Shown here in pieces: positions 33,784 to 40,918 of a DNA stretch of 40,918 nt. Positions within the stretch are counted from its first letter, which is position 1. Each line of letters opens with the position of its first letter. The notes below the pieces were generated by a model, which searched no databases, had not been told where the DNA came from, and saw only the letters and a program-made list of their open reading frames with translations. The stretch is from NCBI GenBank assembly GCA_016763155.1, contig JAESUH010000112.1:1-40918 (forward strand). Reading direction: 5' to 3'. The translations under genes were made by a program, and so were the position numbers. Source of the DNA: Rhizobiaceae bacterium (GTDB lineage Bacteria; Pseudomonadota; Alphaproteobacteria; Rhizobiales; Rhizobiaceae).

Positions 33784-34901
33784 AAAAGTTTTTCCTTCAG
33801 GAAAGATAACACTTCTGCAGGCGGCACATCATTTGCGATGAAAGACTGGCCGACCCCTTTTGTCAAAATGAAGGTGAGTGATCCTCGGACAACCTTTTTG
33901 TCCTGAACGATATATTCCATCAGGGCTTCCGCATCAGGCAGGCCGCCAGGAATTTCAGCAAGGGTGGTTGGCAATCCTACAGCCTTGAAATGGCGGATCA
34001 CCCGGTCGGTACAATCATTGCTGCACAAGTTCATCCGGTTGGAAAACTGGTGAGCCAAAACCGTGCCGATGGCAACACCTTCGCCATGGACCAGTCGGGA
34101 ACTATCATAATTTGTTGCCCCTTCAAGGGCATGGCCAAATGTGTGGCCAAGGTTAAGTAGGGCGCGGACGCCTCTTTCTTGCTCGTCGCTGGCCACAACA
34201 TCAGCTTTTGCCTGACAAGAGATAGCAACAGCCTCAACCAGTGCATCGCCGAAGTTAAAAACCTGTTCGTGGTTTTTTTCCAGCCAACTGAAAAAATCAG
34301 GTCGGTCAATCAGCCCGTATTTTGCCACTTCTGCATAACCGGCCGTAAATTCTCGTGAAGGAAGCGTTTTCAAAATATCAGTATCTGCGATCACCAAAAT
34401 GGGTTGGTGGAAAGCGCCAATCAGGTTTTTACCATGGGGTGAATTAATGCCGGTTTTGCCGCCAACGGAACTATCTACCTGGGATAAAAGACTGGTGGGA
34501 ATTTGTACGAATTTCATGCCGCGACGCATGGATGCAGCCGCAAAGCCTGCGAGATCTCCCACCACTCCGCCGCCAAGTGCGATTAAAATGTCGCTGCGTT
34601 CCATGCGGTGAGTAAGTAGCTCTTCAATCACGCGACCATAGGTATCCATGCATTTGGAAGCCTCGCCGGGCGCTATTTCGATTGTGGTGTGGCCAATGCC
34701 TGCTTCATCCAGCTGCTGGCGCAAATTTTCGCCGTGGATTTTGTTTACATTGGTATCGGTAACAATGGCGCAGCGGGCACCGGGCGATAATTCACCCAGT
34801 TTTTCCGCCAATTGATTGATCAGGCCCGGCCCGATGAGGATATCATAAGAACGCGAACCGAGTTCGACACGAACAGTTTTCTTGCTGGAATCGGAAAGCA
34901 T
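33780..34901 (-). CDS. aroB: 3-dehydroquinate synthase
   Basis: Second step of the shikimate pathway: DAHP to 3-dehydroquinate, using NAD and a divalent metal. The 373-residue product has GEASK, the NAD-site stretch ALGGGVVGDLAGFAAA, PTSLLSQVDSSVGGKTGIN, and metal-ligand regions AEVAKYGLI and NLGHTFGHALE plus HGEGVAIG. It starts directly after the aroK stop (TAAATG). Part of aroK-aroB-CNNM, cytoplasmic. Confidence 0.96.
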   Translation of the reverse strand: MLSDSSKKTVRVELGSRSYDILIGPGLINQLAEKLGELSPGARCAIVTDTNVNKIHGENLRQQLDEAGIGHTTIEIAPGEASKCMDTYGRVIEELLTHRMERSDILIALGGGVVGDLAGFAAASMRRGMKFVQIPTSLLSQVDSSVGGKTGINSPHGKNLIGAFHQPILVIADTDILKTLPSREFTAGYAEVAKYGLIDRPDFFSWLEKNHEQVFNFGDALVEAVAISCQAKADVVASDEQERGVRALLNLGHTFGHALEGATNYDSSRLVHGEGVAIGTVLAHQFSNRMNLCSNDCTDRVIRHFKAVGLPTTLAEIPGGLPDAEALMEYIVQDKKVVRGSLTFILTKGVGQSFIANDVPPAEVLSFLKEKLL

Positions 34902-35495
34902 TTAAGAATTCCTGCCAGCTGAAAAATCATCACAAAAATATTCGTGCAAATGGCTGATTGTCATGTCTTTTGTTCTCGTTTTGGAAGTGTCAGCAGATTC
35001 GATTTTCAAATCGGCCAGTTGATAGATCGGGTTTCTGGTTTTGGACAGGTCATGCAAAATCTGCAAGCTGTCGCCGTTAGCCAATAAAGGACGCTTGCCC
35101 GGCTTGCGCATTACGCGGGAATGCAGCAATTCGACATCGGCGGCCAACCAGATAGATGTTGCGCGTTTCTCAATGATTGCCCGGGTTTCTTTCGACAAGA
35201 ACGCACCACCCCCAAGGGCAAGCACAAGTGGGCCGCTGGCCAATAGACGTTCGATGACTTTTTGTTCACCCCTTCGGAACTCTTCCTCACCATAATGTTC
35301 AAATATTTCAGCCACACTCATATCGGCGGCTTTTTCGATTTCTGTATCGGAATCGTGAAATTCAAGACTTAGTGTCTTGGCTACAAGTCGACCGATTGCG
35401 GACTTGCCTGATCCCATCATGCCAACAAAAACCAGACATTTATTGCCAAGCTTTTCTTTAATTTCTGCTATCATTTGTTGGCTCGATGCACTCAT
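34902..35495 (-). CDS. aroK: Shikimate kinase
   Basis: Phosphorylates shikimate with ATP. The 197-residue product has the P-loop GMMGSGKS (25-32), shikimate-binding FHDSDTEIE, the region EEEFRRGEQKV, the GGGAF loop and the lid KRPLL. The N-terminal ~18 residues and the C-terminal ~20 extend beyond the minimal kinase, as in other alphaproteobacteria. First gene of the aroK-aroB-CNNM operon; the Shine-Dalgarno is weak. Divergent from the small membrane protein gene at 35643. Confidence 0.95.
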   Translation of the reverse strand: MSASSQQMIAEIKEKLGNKCLVFVGMMGSGKSAIGRLVAKTLSLEFHDSDTEIEKAADMSVAEIFEHYGEEEFRRGEQKVIERLLASGPLVLALGGGAFLSKETRAIIEKRATSIWLAADVELLHSRVMRKPGKRPLLANGDSLQILHDLSKTRNPIYQLADLKIESADTSKTRTKDMTISHLHEYFCDDFSAGRNS

Positions 35496-35642
35496 GTGGT
35501 ATGCATTCTCCAGAATCCAAGACCTAAATACTTATATTATACGTGAAACAAATCGATGCACACGTCTTGCCATTTGGTTGCATGTTTCTCATAAAGGGTA
35601 AAGTTTACGGGGACAATTTAAAACGGGACTGCAGTACAAATT

Positions 35643-35789
35643 ATGCCAAGCCTTATTCGTTTTGTTGTTTTTATCGGAATCCTGGTAGGGATTGTTTATG
35701 GCGGAATGATAGCCCTTTCCATCTTTGTGGAGCCGCAGCCCCGGGAAATGACCGTAAAAATTCCAGCAAAGCGGCTAAACCCGCGCTAA
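35643..35789 (+). CDS. Small single-span membrane protein (48 residues)
   Basis: A short frame starting MPSLIRFVVFIGILVG with one hydrophobic segment (about 4-28), then EPQPREMTVKIPAKRLNPR. The segment EP-PREMTV-IPA-RLNP recalls a short conserved protein found before xerD in Rhizobiales, sometimes mislabelled 'histidine kinase'. Function unknown. Its TAA stop lies inside the terminal octamer GCTAAAGC of the mosaic repeat. The ribosome site is poor. Position and amino-acid pattern support a real gene; expression is not shown. Confidence 0.72.
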   Translation: MPSLIRFVVFIGILVGIVYGGMIALSIFVEPQPREMTVKIPAKRLNPR

Positions 35790-35892
35790 AGCATGCCGCG
35801 TTCATTGGCATTCACCCAACATGCTTTATCTTATTGTTTTGCGTGCCTCTCACCCCAAAATCGGTGCCCACTTTTGGGAGACACGCTTTAGC
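35785..35892 (+). repeat. 108-bp RIME-like mosaic element with two palindromes
   Basis: Bounded by GCTAAAGC (35785-35792) and GCTTTAGC (35885-35892), perfect 8-bp inverted ends. First palindrome: TAAAGCAT (35787-35794) / ATGCTTTA (35821-35828). Second: GCGTG...CCCAAAA (from 35841) with CTTTTGGGAG...CACGC (to 35886). Size and the two-palindrome plan match the Rhizobium-specific intergenic mosaic elements (RIME1, about 100 bp) as I recall them. The second palindrome is homologous to 12202-12250. Confidence 0.8.
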
Positions 35893-35902
35893 GGAGTAAA
35901 TT

Positions 35903-36841
35903 TTGCACAATTTCAAATACGGCCATCTGGTTGAGTCATTCCTTGAAATGATGAGTGCGGAACGTGGAGCCGCAGAAAACACCCTTGATTCCTATGAACG
36001 TGATCTTGAGCGATATGGTGCGCATTTGCTCCGGGTGAAATCAGATTTTATGAATTGTGATACTGAAAATGTGCGCTCATTCATGCTTGTCTTGAACGAT
36101 AGTGGGTTGGCAGCCAGTTCCCAGGCCCGCCATCTCTCAACTGTCCGTCAGTTTCATAAGTTCCTATTTGCAGAAGGGCAGCGCAGTGACGACCCTTCAG
36201 CAGTGATTGAAAGTCCCAAACAAGCGCGGCCCTTGCCGAAAATATTGAGCATTGATGAGGTGGATGTTCTCATCCGTGCATCCGAAAATGCAGCGCTGGA
36301 TAAATCCGGTTCACCCTCGCGTAACCTTCGGGCTTTGCGGCTAAATGCGTTGATTGAGGCGCTTTATGCGACGGGTTTGAGGGTTTCTGAACTGGTAAGC
36401 CTGCCAGTGATGGCTGCAAAAACTGATGCAGATTTTATCAATGTTGTTGGTAAGGGTAATAAGGAACGCCTAGTGCCCCTGTCGCGAAAGTCTCGTGAAG
36501 CTATGGCGCTTTATTTAAAGATGCGGGATGGGTCTAAAAAATGGGATGACAGCCAATGGTTGTTTCCTGCCGGCTCCAAGAGCGGCCACTTTACCAGACA
36601 GGCTTTTGCCCGAGACCTCAAAGCTTTGGCGATCACAGCAGGCATTGACCCTGAAAAGGTATCTCCCCACGTCATACGCCACGCTTTTGCCAGCCATTTA
36701 TTGCAAAATGGAGCTGATTTACGCGCTGTGCAGCAATTGCTCGGGCATTCGGATATTTCGACTACGCAGATTTATACCCATGTGCTGGATGAGCGCTTGC
36801 GGCAATTGGTGGAAGAGCATCATCCTTTGGCGTCAATTTGA
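35903..36841 (+). CDS. xerD: Tyrosine recombinase XerD
   Basis: With XerC resolves chromosome dimers at dif under FtsK control. The 312-residue product has an N-terminal SAM-like core-binding domain (about 8-95) and the catalytic domain with Arg160 (TGLRVSEL), Lys184 (GKGNKERL), His256 and Arg259 (HVIRHAFASHLL), His282 (LLGHSDISTTQ) and nucleophile Tyr291 (IYTHV). The start is TTG 35903, supported by GGAG at 35893-35896 with six-base spacing; no in-frame ATG covers the N-terminal domain. The Shine-Dalgarno lies immediately after the mosaic repeat. A housekeeping copy by context, not a phage integrase. Confidence 0.94.
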   Translation: MHNFKYGHLVESFLEMMSAERGAAENTLDSYERDLERYGAHLLRVKSDFMNCDTENVRSFMLVLNDSGLAASSQARHLSTVRQFHKFLFAEGQRSDDPSAVIESPKQARPLPKILSIDEVDVLIRASENAALDKSGSPSRNLRALRLNALIEALYATGLRVSELVSLPVMAAKTDADFINVVGKGNKERLVPLSRKSREAMALYLKMRDGSKKWDDSQWLFPAGSKSGHFTRQAFARDLKALAITAGIDPEKVSPHVIRHAFASHLLQNGADLRAVQQLLGHSDISTTQIYTHVLDERLRQLVEEHHPLASI

Positions 36842-36999
36842 GCCTTAACCGAGAATCAATATAATTCGACGCAATTAGGTGCAAATCGTGGAAATTCTTG
36901 CAATAGCTATCTATTGGCATTAGGTAAAGAAGACGCTGAGCGGGGCTTAAACTCCGTCGGTGGAACCAATCAATCAGAGTGTGAGTTGTAGTTCTCCAA

Positions 37000-37959
37000 A
37001 TGATGCAAAGTTACCTTGAATTTGAAAAACCTGTTGCCGATCTTCAGGGCAAAATCCGCGAACTAAAAAGTATGTCGGATGGGGATGATAGCGTAGATCT
37101 CAGCAGTGAGATTGAAAGGCTGGAAATACGTTCCAGCGATTTGTTGTCAGACCTCTACGACAAACTTTCCCCATGGCATAAAACCCAGATTGCGCGCCAT
37201 CCGAACCGGCCGCATTTTGTTGACTATGTCAAAAGCCTGATTACAGAATTTACACCCTTGGCGGGTGATCGTTATTTTGGCGATGATGATGCTATTCAAG
37301 CTGGTTTTGGCCGTTTTGAAGGTAAGCCGGTTGCGATCATTGGTCAGGAAAAAGGCCATGATACTCAAAGCCGATTAAAGCACAATTTTGGAATGGCGAG
37401 GCCGGAAGGCTATCGCAAGGCCGTTCGAATAATGAAGCTGGCCGAACAATTCAATATGCCGATCATTACGCTTGTGGATACGGCAGGCGCTTATCCCGGC
37501 ATTGGGGCTGAGGCCCGTGGGCAAGCGGAAGCGATTGCCCGTTCAGTTGAATTGTCGCTTAATTTGAAAATTCCGGTTATCTCGGTGGTGATTGGTGAGG
37601 GTGGCTCAGGTGGCGCTATCGCTATTGCCACGGCAAACCGTGTTTATATGCTTGAACATTCAATTTACAGCGTGATTTCACCGGAGGCAGGGGCATCCAT
37701 TTTGTGGCGCGATGCGTCACGGGCCAAAGATGTTGCAACTGCAATGAAAATCACTGCTCAGGATCTGCTGGGATTTGGCATTATTGACGGGATTATTGAA
37801 GAACCCGTTGGTGGTGCGCACCGCGACCACACTGCAATTATTGCAGCGACCGGCAAACAAATTTCTCAAGGGTTAGAAGAACTTTCCGGATTGAGCGGCG
37901 AAGAATTGCAGAAGCAGAGGCGGGATAAATTCCTCGCAATTGGACGGGACTTTGAATGA
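37000..37959 (+). CDS. accA: Acetyl-CoA carboxylase carboxyltransferase subunit alpha
   Basis: Forms with AccD the carboxyltransferase that moves CO2 from biotin to acetyl-CoA, first step of fatty acid synthesis. The 319-residue product starts MMQSYLEFEKPVADLQGKI (either Met may initiate) and has HPNRPHFVDY, the CoA-site loops DTAGAYPGIGAEARGQ, GEGGSGGAIAI and SVISPEAGASILWRD. Normal length. It lies 158 bases after xerD, a separation without a clear terminator. The xerD-accA order is common in Rhizobiales. Confidence 0.96.
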   Translation: MMQSYLEFEKPVADLQGKIRELKSMSDGDDSVDLSSEIERLEIRSSDLLSDLYDKLSPWHKTQIARHPNRPHFVDYVKSLITEFTPLAGDRYFGDDDAIQAGFGRFEGKPVAIIGQEKGHDTQSRLKHNFGMARPEGYRKAVRIMKLAEQFNMPIITLVDTAGAYPGIGAEARGQAEAIARSVELSLNLKIPVISVVIGEGGSGGAIAIATANRVYMLEHSIYSVISPEAGASILWRDASRAKDVATAMKITAQDLLGFGIIDGIIEEPVGGAHRDHTAIIAATGKQISQGLEELSGLSGEELQKQRRDKFLAIGRDFE

Positions 37960-38028
37960 AGGATCATTCGATCTGTATTATTCGGTTCCCAATGTTTCAG
38001 CCCTATCTAAAAATTAATCAGGTTGATT

Positions 38029-38961
38029 GTGTTTTCAAAATTTAAGCTCAGTGACAGAGCGAAGACGATGTTCATCCTGCATGCCATTCCGCTTTGTTTT
38101 GCAGCAAATGTGGTGATGGGCCGCGCGCTTCGTGATGCGGTTGATCCGGGGACTCTGGCGTTTTATCGTTGGGGTATTGCTTCTCTAATCCTGTTGTCTT
38201 TTTCCGGCCGTGCTCTTTGGCAATATCGTGCCAAACTTCTTCGTGTTCTTGATTTGCTGCTATGGCTCGGGTTTCTCGGGATGCTTATTTGTGGCGCGTT
38301 ATTCTACGCTGGTCTGCAACAAACCAAGGCCGTTAATGGCGCACTGATATATATGGCCTCACCTGTAATAATTATATTACTGGAGGTGGCGTTTCGTAGC
38401 GTGCGCCTGAATGTGACCAGAATTGCCGGTATCATTGTGGCAATTGGGGGAGTGATGACGATTTTGCTGCTGAATAGCGGCGATGGTCTCAGCGGGTTTG
38501 AATGGCAGAGGGGAGATGTTTTCTGCATTATTGCAAGCATTAGCTGGGCATTATATTCCTTCACTCTCAAAACTGAGCGCCTGTCAGGATTTCCAACACT
38601 CGTACTATTTTGCGCCATTGCTCTCGCTGGTGTAGCAACGTTGTTGCCGTTTTATCTATGGGAGGGTGGGTTTGCAAAGAGTATGGAATTCCCTGCTGAC
38701 ACTTGGTTTGGAATCGGGATTGTTGCTGTAATACCATCGGTGTTTGCTTATGGGTTTTACCAAAAAGGTGTCGCCCTTGTGGGGGCAAGTACAACCAGCA
38801 TGTATCTTTATTTGATGCCGGTATATGCAGTGTTGCTGGCTTATCTGTTTTTGAATGAATCCATTTCCTACATTCATGTAATTGGATTTGCTCTGGTTGT
38901 TTGCGGTCTGTATTTTGCCACACAAATACCTAAAAGTAGCGCGAGTTTAGAGAGAGGTTGA
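38029..38961 (+). CDS. EamA/DMT-family transporter
   Basis: A 310-residue inner-membrane protein with about ten hydrophobic segments in two EamA repeats (about 12-140 and 155-300). Such proteins export amino acids, metabolites or toxic compounds; the substrate cannot be told. Motifs: NVVMGRALRDAVDPGTLAFYRW, GALFYAGLQQTKAVNGALI, SISWALYSFTLK, LMPVYAVLLAYLFLNE. GTG 38029 is chosen because AGG lies six bases upstream; an in-frame TTG six bases earlier is an alternative. The AccA-to-transporter gap is 69 bases. Confidence 0.9.
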   Translation: MFSKFKLSDRAKTMFILHAIPLCFAANVVMGRALRDAVDPGTLAFYRWGIASLILLSFSGRALWQYRAKLLRVLDLLLWLGFLGMLICGALFYAGLQQTKAVNGALIYMASPVIIILLEVAFRSVRLNVTRIAGIIVAIGGVMTILLLNSGDGLSGFEWQRGDVFCIIASISWALYSFTLKTERLSGFPTLVLFCAIALAGVATLLPFYLWEGGFAKSMEFPADTWFGIGIVAVIPSVFAYGFYQKGVALVGASTTSMYLYLMPVYAVLLAYLFLNESISYIHVIGFALVVCGLYFATQIPKSSASLERG

Positions 38962-39061
38962 TTGTTCTCAATTCTCGGTGAGGTGGCAGGTAACACCTTG
39001 TCAATCAGAATGGTTTATCTATACCCTAAACTATTAGCGTTTTCAGGATGATGTACATCAC

Positions 39062-40324
39062 ATGGTTCATGACCTAAGAAAATTTGCTGGGCATCTTTTA
39101 TTGTTTTGCCTGCTTTTTACACTCAGTGCTTGCCAAGGGGGAATTGACGGAATTTTTCCCAAGGCCGAAAAGCCGTTACCATCGAAACTGTTGCGGAAAA
39201 TTAAAGATAAAGGGATGGCCCTTTCTTCGCCGATCGTCTTGCGAATTTATAAAACTGAAAACAAGCTGGAAGTATGGAAAGCGAAAACCAATGGTCGCTA
39301 TGCCCTGCTGAAAGATTACGAGATATGCCAGTGGTCTGGAAAATTAGGACCGAAATTTAAAGAGGGCGACCGGCAGGCACCGGAAGGGTTTTACGATGTG
39401 AGCCCTGGTCAGATGAACCCCAATTCCAGTTATCATCTTTCATTTAATATGGGATATCCCAACCGCTATGACCGCTCTCACGGGCGCACTGGCAAACATT
39501 TGATGGTTCATGGGGCCTGTTCGTCTGCTGGGTGCTATTCGATGACAGATGAGTATGTGGAAGAGATTTACGGGTTGGCACGCGAGGCCTTTAAGGGTGG
39601 TCAAAGAGCCATGCAGGTTCAGGCCTATCCGTTCAAAATGACTCCGAAAAACATGGCGGAGCATGTGAATAACCCGAACTTTGAGTTCTGGAAAATGTTA
39701 AAACAAGGCAGTGACCATTTCGAAGTTGCACAACGACCACCCAAGGTGGATGTGTGTGAAAAGCGCTATGTTTTTAACCAAGTGGCCGAAGAAGGCAAGT
39801 TTCGCTCTAATGCAAAATGCCCGGTAATGGCCACTCCGACCTCTCTGGCTTTGGCTTACAATAAAAAGCAGTCAGTGGACCAAAAAGCATTTGTTGCTTT
39901 GTTATCGCGAAAGGCCAGTAGCCCGTTTATTGAGGATACCCTTCGTGAAGCGGCCAAAAAACAAGTGTCTATCGAGCGCTTGGAAAAAGCACGCCTAAAA
40001 GAGCAAAGGGCAGCGCTTGCCGTGCGCCAGCAGAATGAGCTTTTATCAACCCGGCAGATTAAGGCCGAGAACGCAGCCAAAATCGCCGCTGAAAAAGCCG
40101 AAAGTGAACGGATCGCACTTGAAAAAGTATCCGCGTCACAAGCGCCTAATGGTCAGGTGATTGAAAATGCTAACAATGGTCAAAACACTAGCGGGCAAAC
40201 GTCTGGCCAGAACATTGTGGTTATTCAAAAACCAGTTGGAGAAACAGAGCTTGTTACGCCAAGCATTCAGTTTGCCAAGCCGATCAAAAGGCCGAAGGGT
40301 TCCCTCAACAGCCTTTTGAAATAG
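39062..40324 (+). CDS. Lipoprotein L,D-transpeptidase (YkuD fold, YafK-like)
   Basis: A 420-residue envelope protein; enzymes of this class cross-link or cleave peptidoglycan or outer-membrane attachment bonds. A lipobox LSAC gives lipidated Cys24. The YkuD domain (about 55-210) has catalytic His150 and Cys158 in HGACSSAGCYSMTD. The C-terminal part has a coiled-coil-like Lys/Glu/Ala segment (about 300-350), then a Gln/Asn-rich stretch. The start ATG 39062 has no good Shine-Dalgarno. Convergent with secA across a strong terminator. Murein attachment or regulation by DpaA/YafK-like hydrolysis are both possible. Confidence 0.88.
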   Translation: MVHDLRKFAGHLLLFCLLFTLSACQGGIDGIFPKAEKPLPSKLLRKIKDKGMALSSPIVLRIYKTENKLEVWKAKTNGRYALLKDYEICQWSGKLGPKFKEGDRQAPEGFYDVSPGQMNPNSSYHLSFNMGYPNRYDRSHGRTGKHLMVHGACSSAGCYSMTDEYVEEIYGLAREAFKGGQRAMQVQAYPFKMTPKNMAEHVNNPNFEFWKMLKQGSDHFEVAQRPPKVDVCEKRYVFNQVAEEGKFRSNAKCPVMATPTSLALAYNKKQSVDQKAFVALLSRKASSPFIEDTLREAAKKQVSIERLEKARLKEQRAALAVRQQNELLSTRQIKAENAAKIAAEKAESERIALEKVSASQAPNGQVIENANNGQNTSGQTSGQNIVVIQKPVGETELVTPSIQFAKPIKRPKGSLNSLLK

Positions 40325-40344
40325 CATTGGTTTAAAAGGCTATG

Positions 40345-40401
40345 ATCTAGAGTGCTTTCACGATTATTTAAACCGTGAAAGCAATCTAGATTTTTGTTTT
40401 T
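40345..40401 (+). terminator. Terminator between the L,D-transpeptidase gene and secA
   Basis: An 18-bp stem with one mismatch (40345-40362 with 40374-40391; arms begin ATCTAGA and contain TGCTTTCACG) and an 11-base AT loop, followed by TTTTTGTTTTT. It lies 20 bases after the transpeptidase stop and 5 bases before the secA stop codon. Confidence 0.9.
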
Positions 40402-40405
40402 AGCT

Positions 40406-40918
40406 CTAGACCAGTTTGCCGTGGCAATGTTTGTATTTTTTGCCACTGCCACAAGGACAGGCTTCGTTACGACCGACTTTACCCCAGGTTTCAGGATTAT
40501 TTGGGTCGCGCTCATTGGGATCAGTGACGGTTGATATGCCCAGATTGACTTCGTAAGAGCTTTCTTCAATTTGCTCTGGTTCAGCTTCAGCTTCTGAGAC
40601 AACTTCTACCCGTAGCATCTGGGCAGTTACGGATTCACGTAACTGGACCAACATGGTTTGAAAAAGTTCAAAACTCTCTGATTTGTATTCCTGCAATGGG
40701 TCGCGCTGGCCATAGCCACGGAAACCAACTACCGAGCGCAAATGATCCAGATTGACCAGATGTTCACGCCAGAGATGATCGAGGGTTTGCAACAGAATTG
40801 ATTTTTCAACATAGCGCGATACTTCTGGTCCAAAACGTTCGCTACGATCGCTGGCAGACTTTGCTGCCGCCTCGTCCAGACGTTCTAGAATATCTTCGTC
40901 GGCAATGCCTTCTTCATC
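40406..40918 (-). CDS. secA: Protein translocase ATPase SecA, C-terminal part (5' end off the window)
   Basis: The motor of Sec-dependent export. Only the last 170 residues are present; the frame is open to the window edge. Seen are the helical-wing/scaffold end [18 protein letters not shown] and [23 protein letters not shown], a variable acidic linker ([11 protein letters not shown]), and the zinc-binding SEC-C tail [14 protein letters not shown] (C-x-C-x8-C-H), which binds SecB and phospholipid. Ends at TAG (complement of 40406-40408). Shorter in-frame starts within the fragment are not real. Confidence 0.96.
   Translation of the reverse strand, partial: DEEGIADEDILERLDEAAAKSASDRSERFGPEVSRYVEKSILLQTLDHLWREHLVNLDHLRSVVGFRGYGQRDPLQEYKSESFELFQTMLVQLRESVTAQMLRVEVVSEAEAEPEQIEESSYEVNLGISTVTDPNERDPNNPETWGKVGRNEACPCGSGKKYKHCHGKLV

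Noticed and set aside
35903-36841. XerD as an integrase of a mobile element
   Set aside because: Full-length housekeeping XerD in the usual xerD-accA neighbourhood, with no attachment site or phage genes.
1-40918. tRNA, rRNA, CRISPR arrays, insertion sequences, prophage
   Set aside because: Looked for by eye in all intergenic regions; no cloverleaf, spaced repeats or transposase was recognised. A tRNAscan or Rfam search would be decisive.

Overview
The window is almost entirely one alphaproteobacterial chromosome segment, most likely from a marine, moderate-GC member of the Hyphomicrobiales (Rhizobiales). A short stretch at the left edge looks gammaproteobacterial. The alphaproteobacterial assignment rests on the divergent gbpR / chvE-gguA-gguB sugar locus, cobS-cobT with a DnaJ-like gene and bolA, the run rpmB / DUF3108 / Suv3-like helicase / S4 protein / fdxA / carD, the run aroK-aroB-CNNM, a small membrane protein followed by xerD, accA and secA, and a mosaic palindromic repeat like those of rhizobia. 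The first ~2.88 kb (end of glgP, then glgC with its own terminator) resembles Shewanella/Moritella-type genes and has a different base and codon texture. The change falls in the non-coding stretch 2879-3042. It is either a chimeric assembly join or a recent horizontal insertion.

Layout. 1-2878: glycogen phosphorylase (partial) and ADP-glucose pyrophosphorylase. 3043-3798: a lone SDR oxidoreductase. 4002-7932: an operon of a TetR-type regulator with two HTH domains, a dikinase with rifampicin-phosphotransferase architecture, and a half-length ArsP/DUF318-like permease lacking the family cysteines; this is the most novel-looking functional unit here. 8052-17524: a sugar uptake and oxidation locus. 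An aldo/keto reductase points towards a minus-strand operon (chvE, gguA, gguB, a sugar 1-dehydrogenase-like SDR, a PQQ-type aldose/sorbosone dehydrogenase). Divergent from chvE lie a GbpR-type LysR regulator, dgoK and dgoA. Together they suggest import of galactose or related aldoses, oxidation at C1, and entry through 2-keto-3-deoxy-6-phosphogalactonate; the lactonase and the sugar-acid dehydratase are not in the window.

17635-27206: a lipoprotein M48 protease and a DUF4345 membrane protein face carD across a bidirectional terminator. The minus-strand genes that follow are carD, fdxA, an Hsp15-like S4 protein coupled to a Suv3-like helicase, and a DUF3108 periplasmic protein. Divergent rpmB, a queuosine-precursor transporter and a TfoX C-terminal protein run on the plus strand. 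27213-31766: a minus-strand group of a DnaJ-like protein, cobS, cobT (cobaltochelatase) and a secreted esterase-like phytase-family protein, with bolA divergent. 32240-32510 is a striking gene-free, nested palindromic element. 32521-35495: minus-strand aroK-aroB-CNNM. 35643-40324: plus-strand small membrane protein, xerD, accA, an EamA transporter and a lipoprotein L,D-transpeptidase, facing the C-terminal end of secA, which runs off the right edge.

No tRNA, rRNA, CRISPR array, insertion sequence or prophage gene was recognised. Family assignments come from motif recognition by eye, not from database searches.
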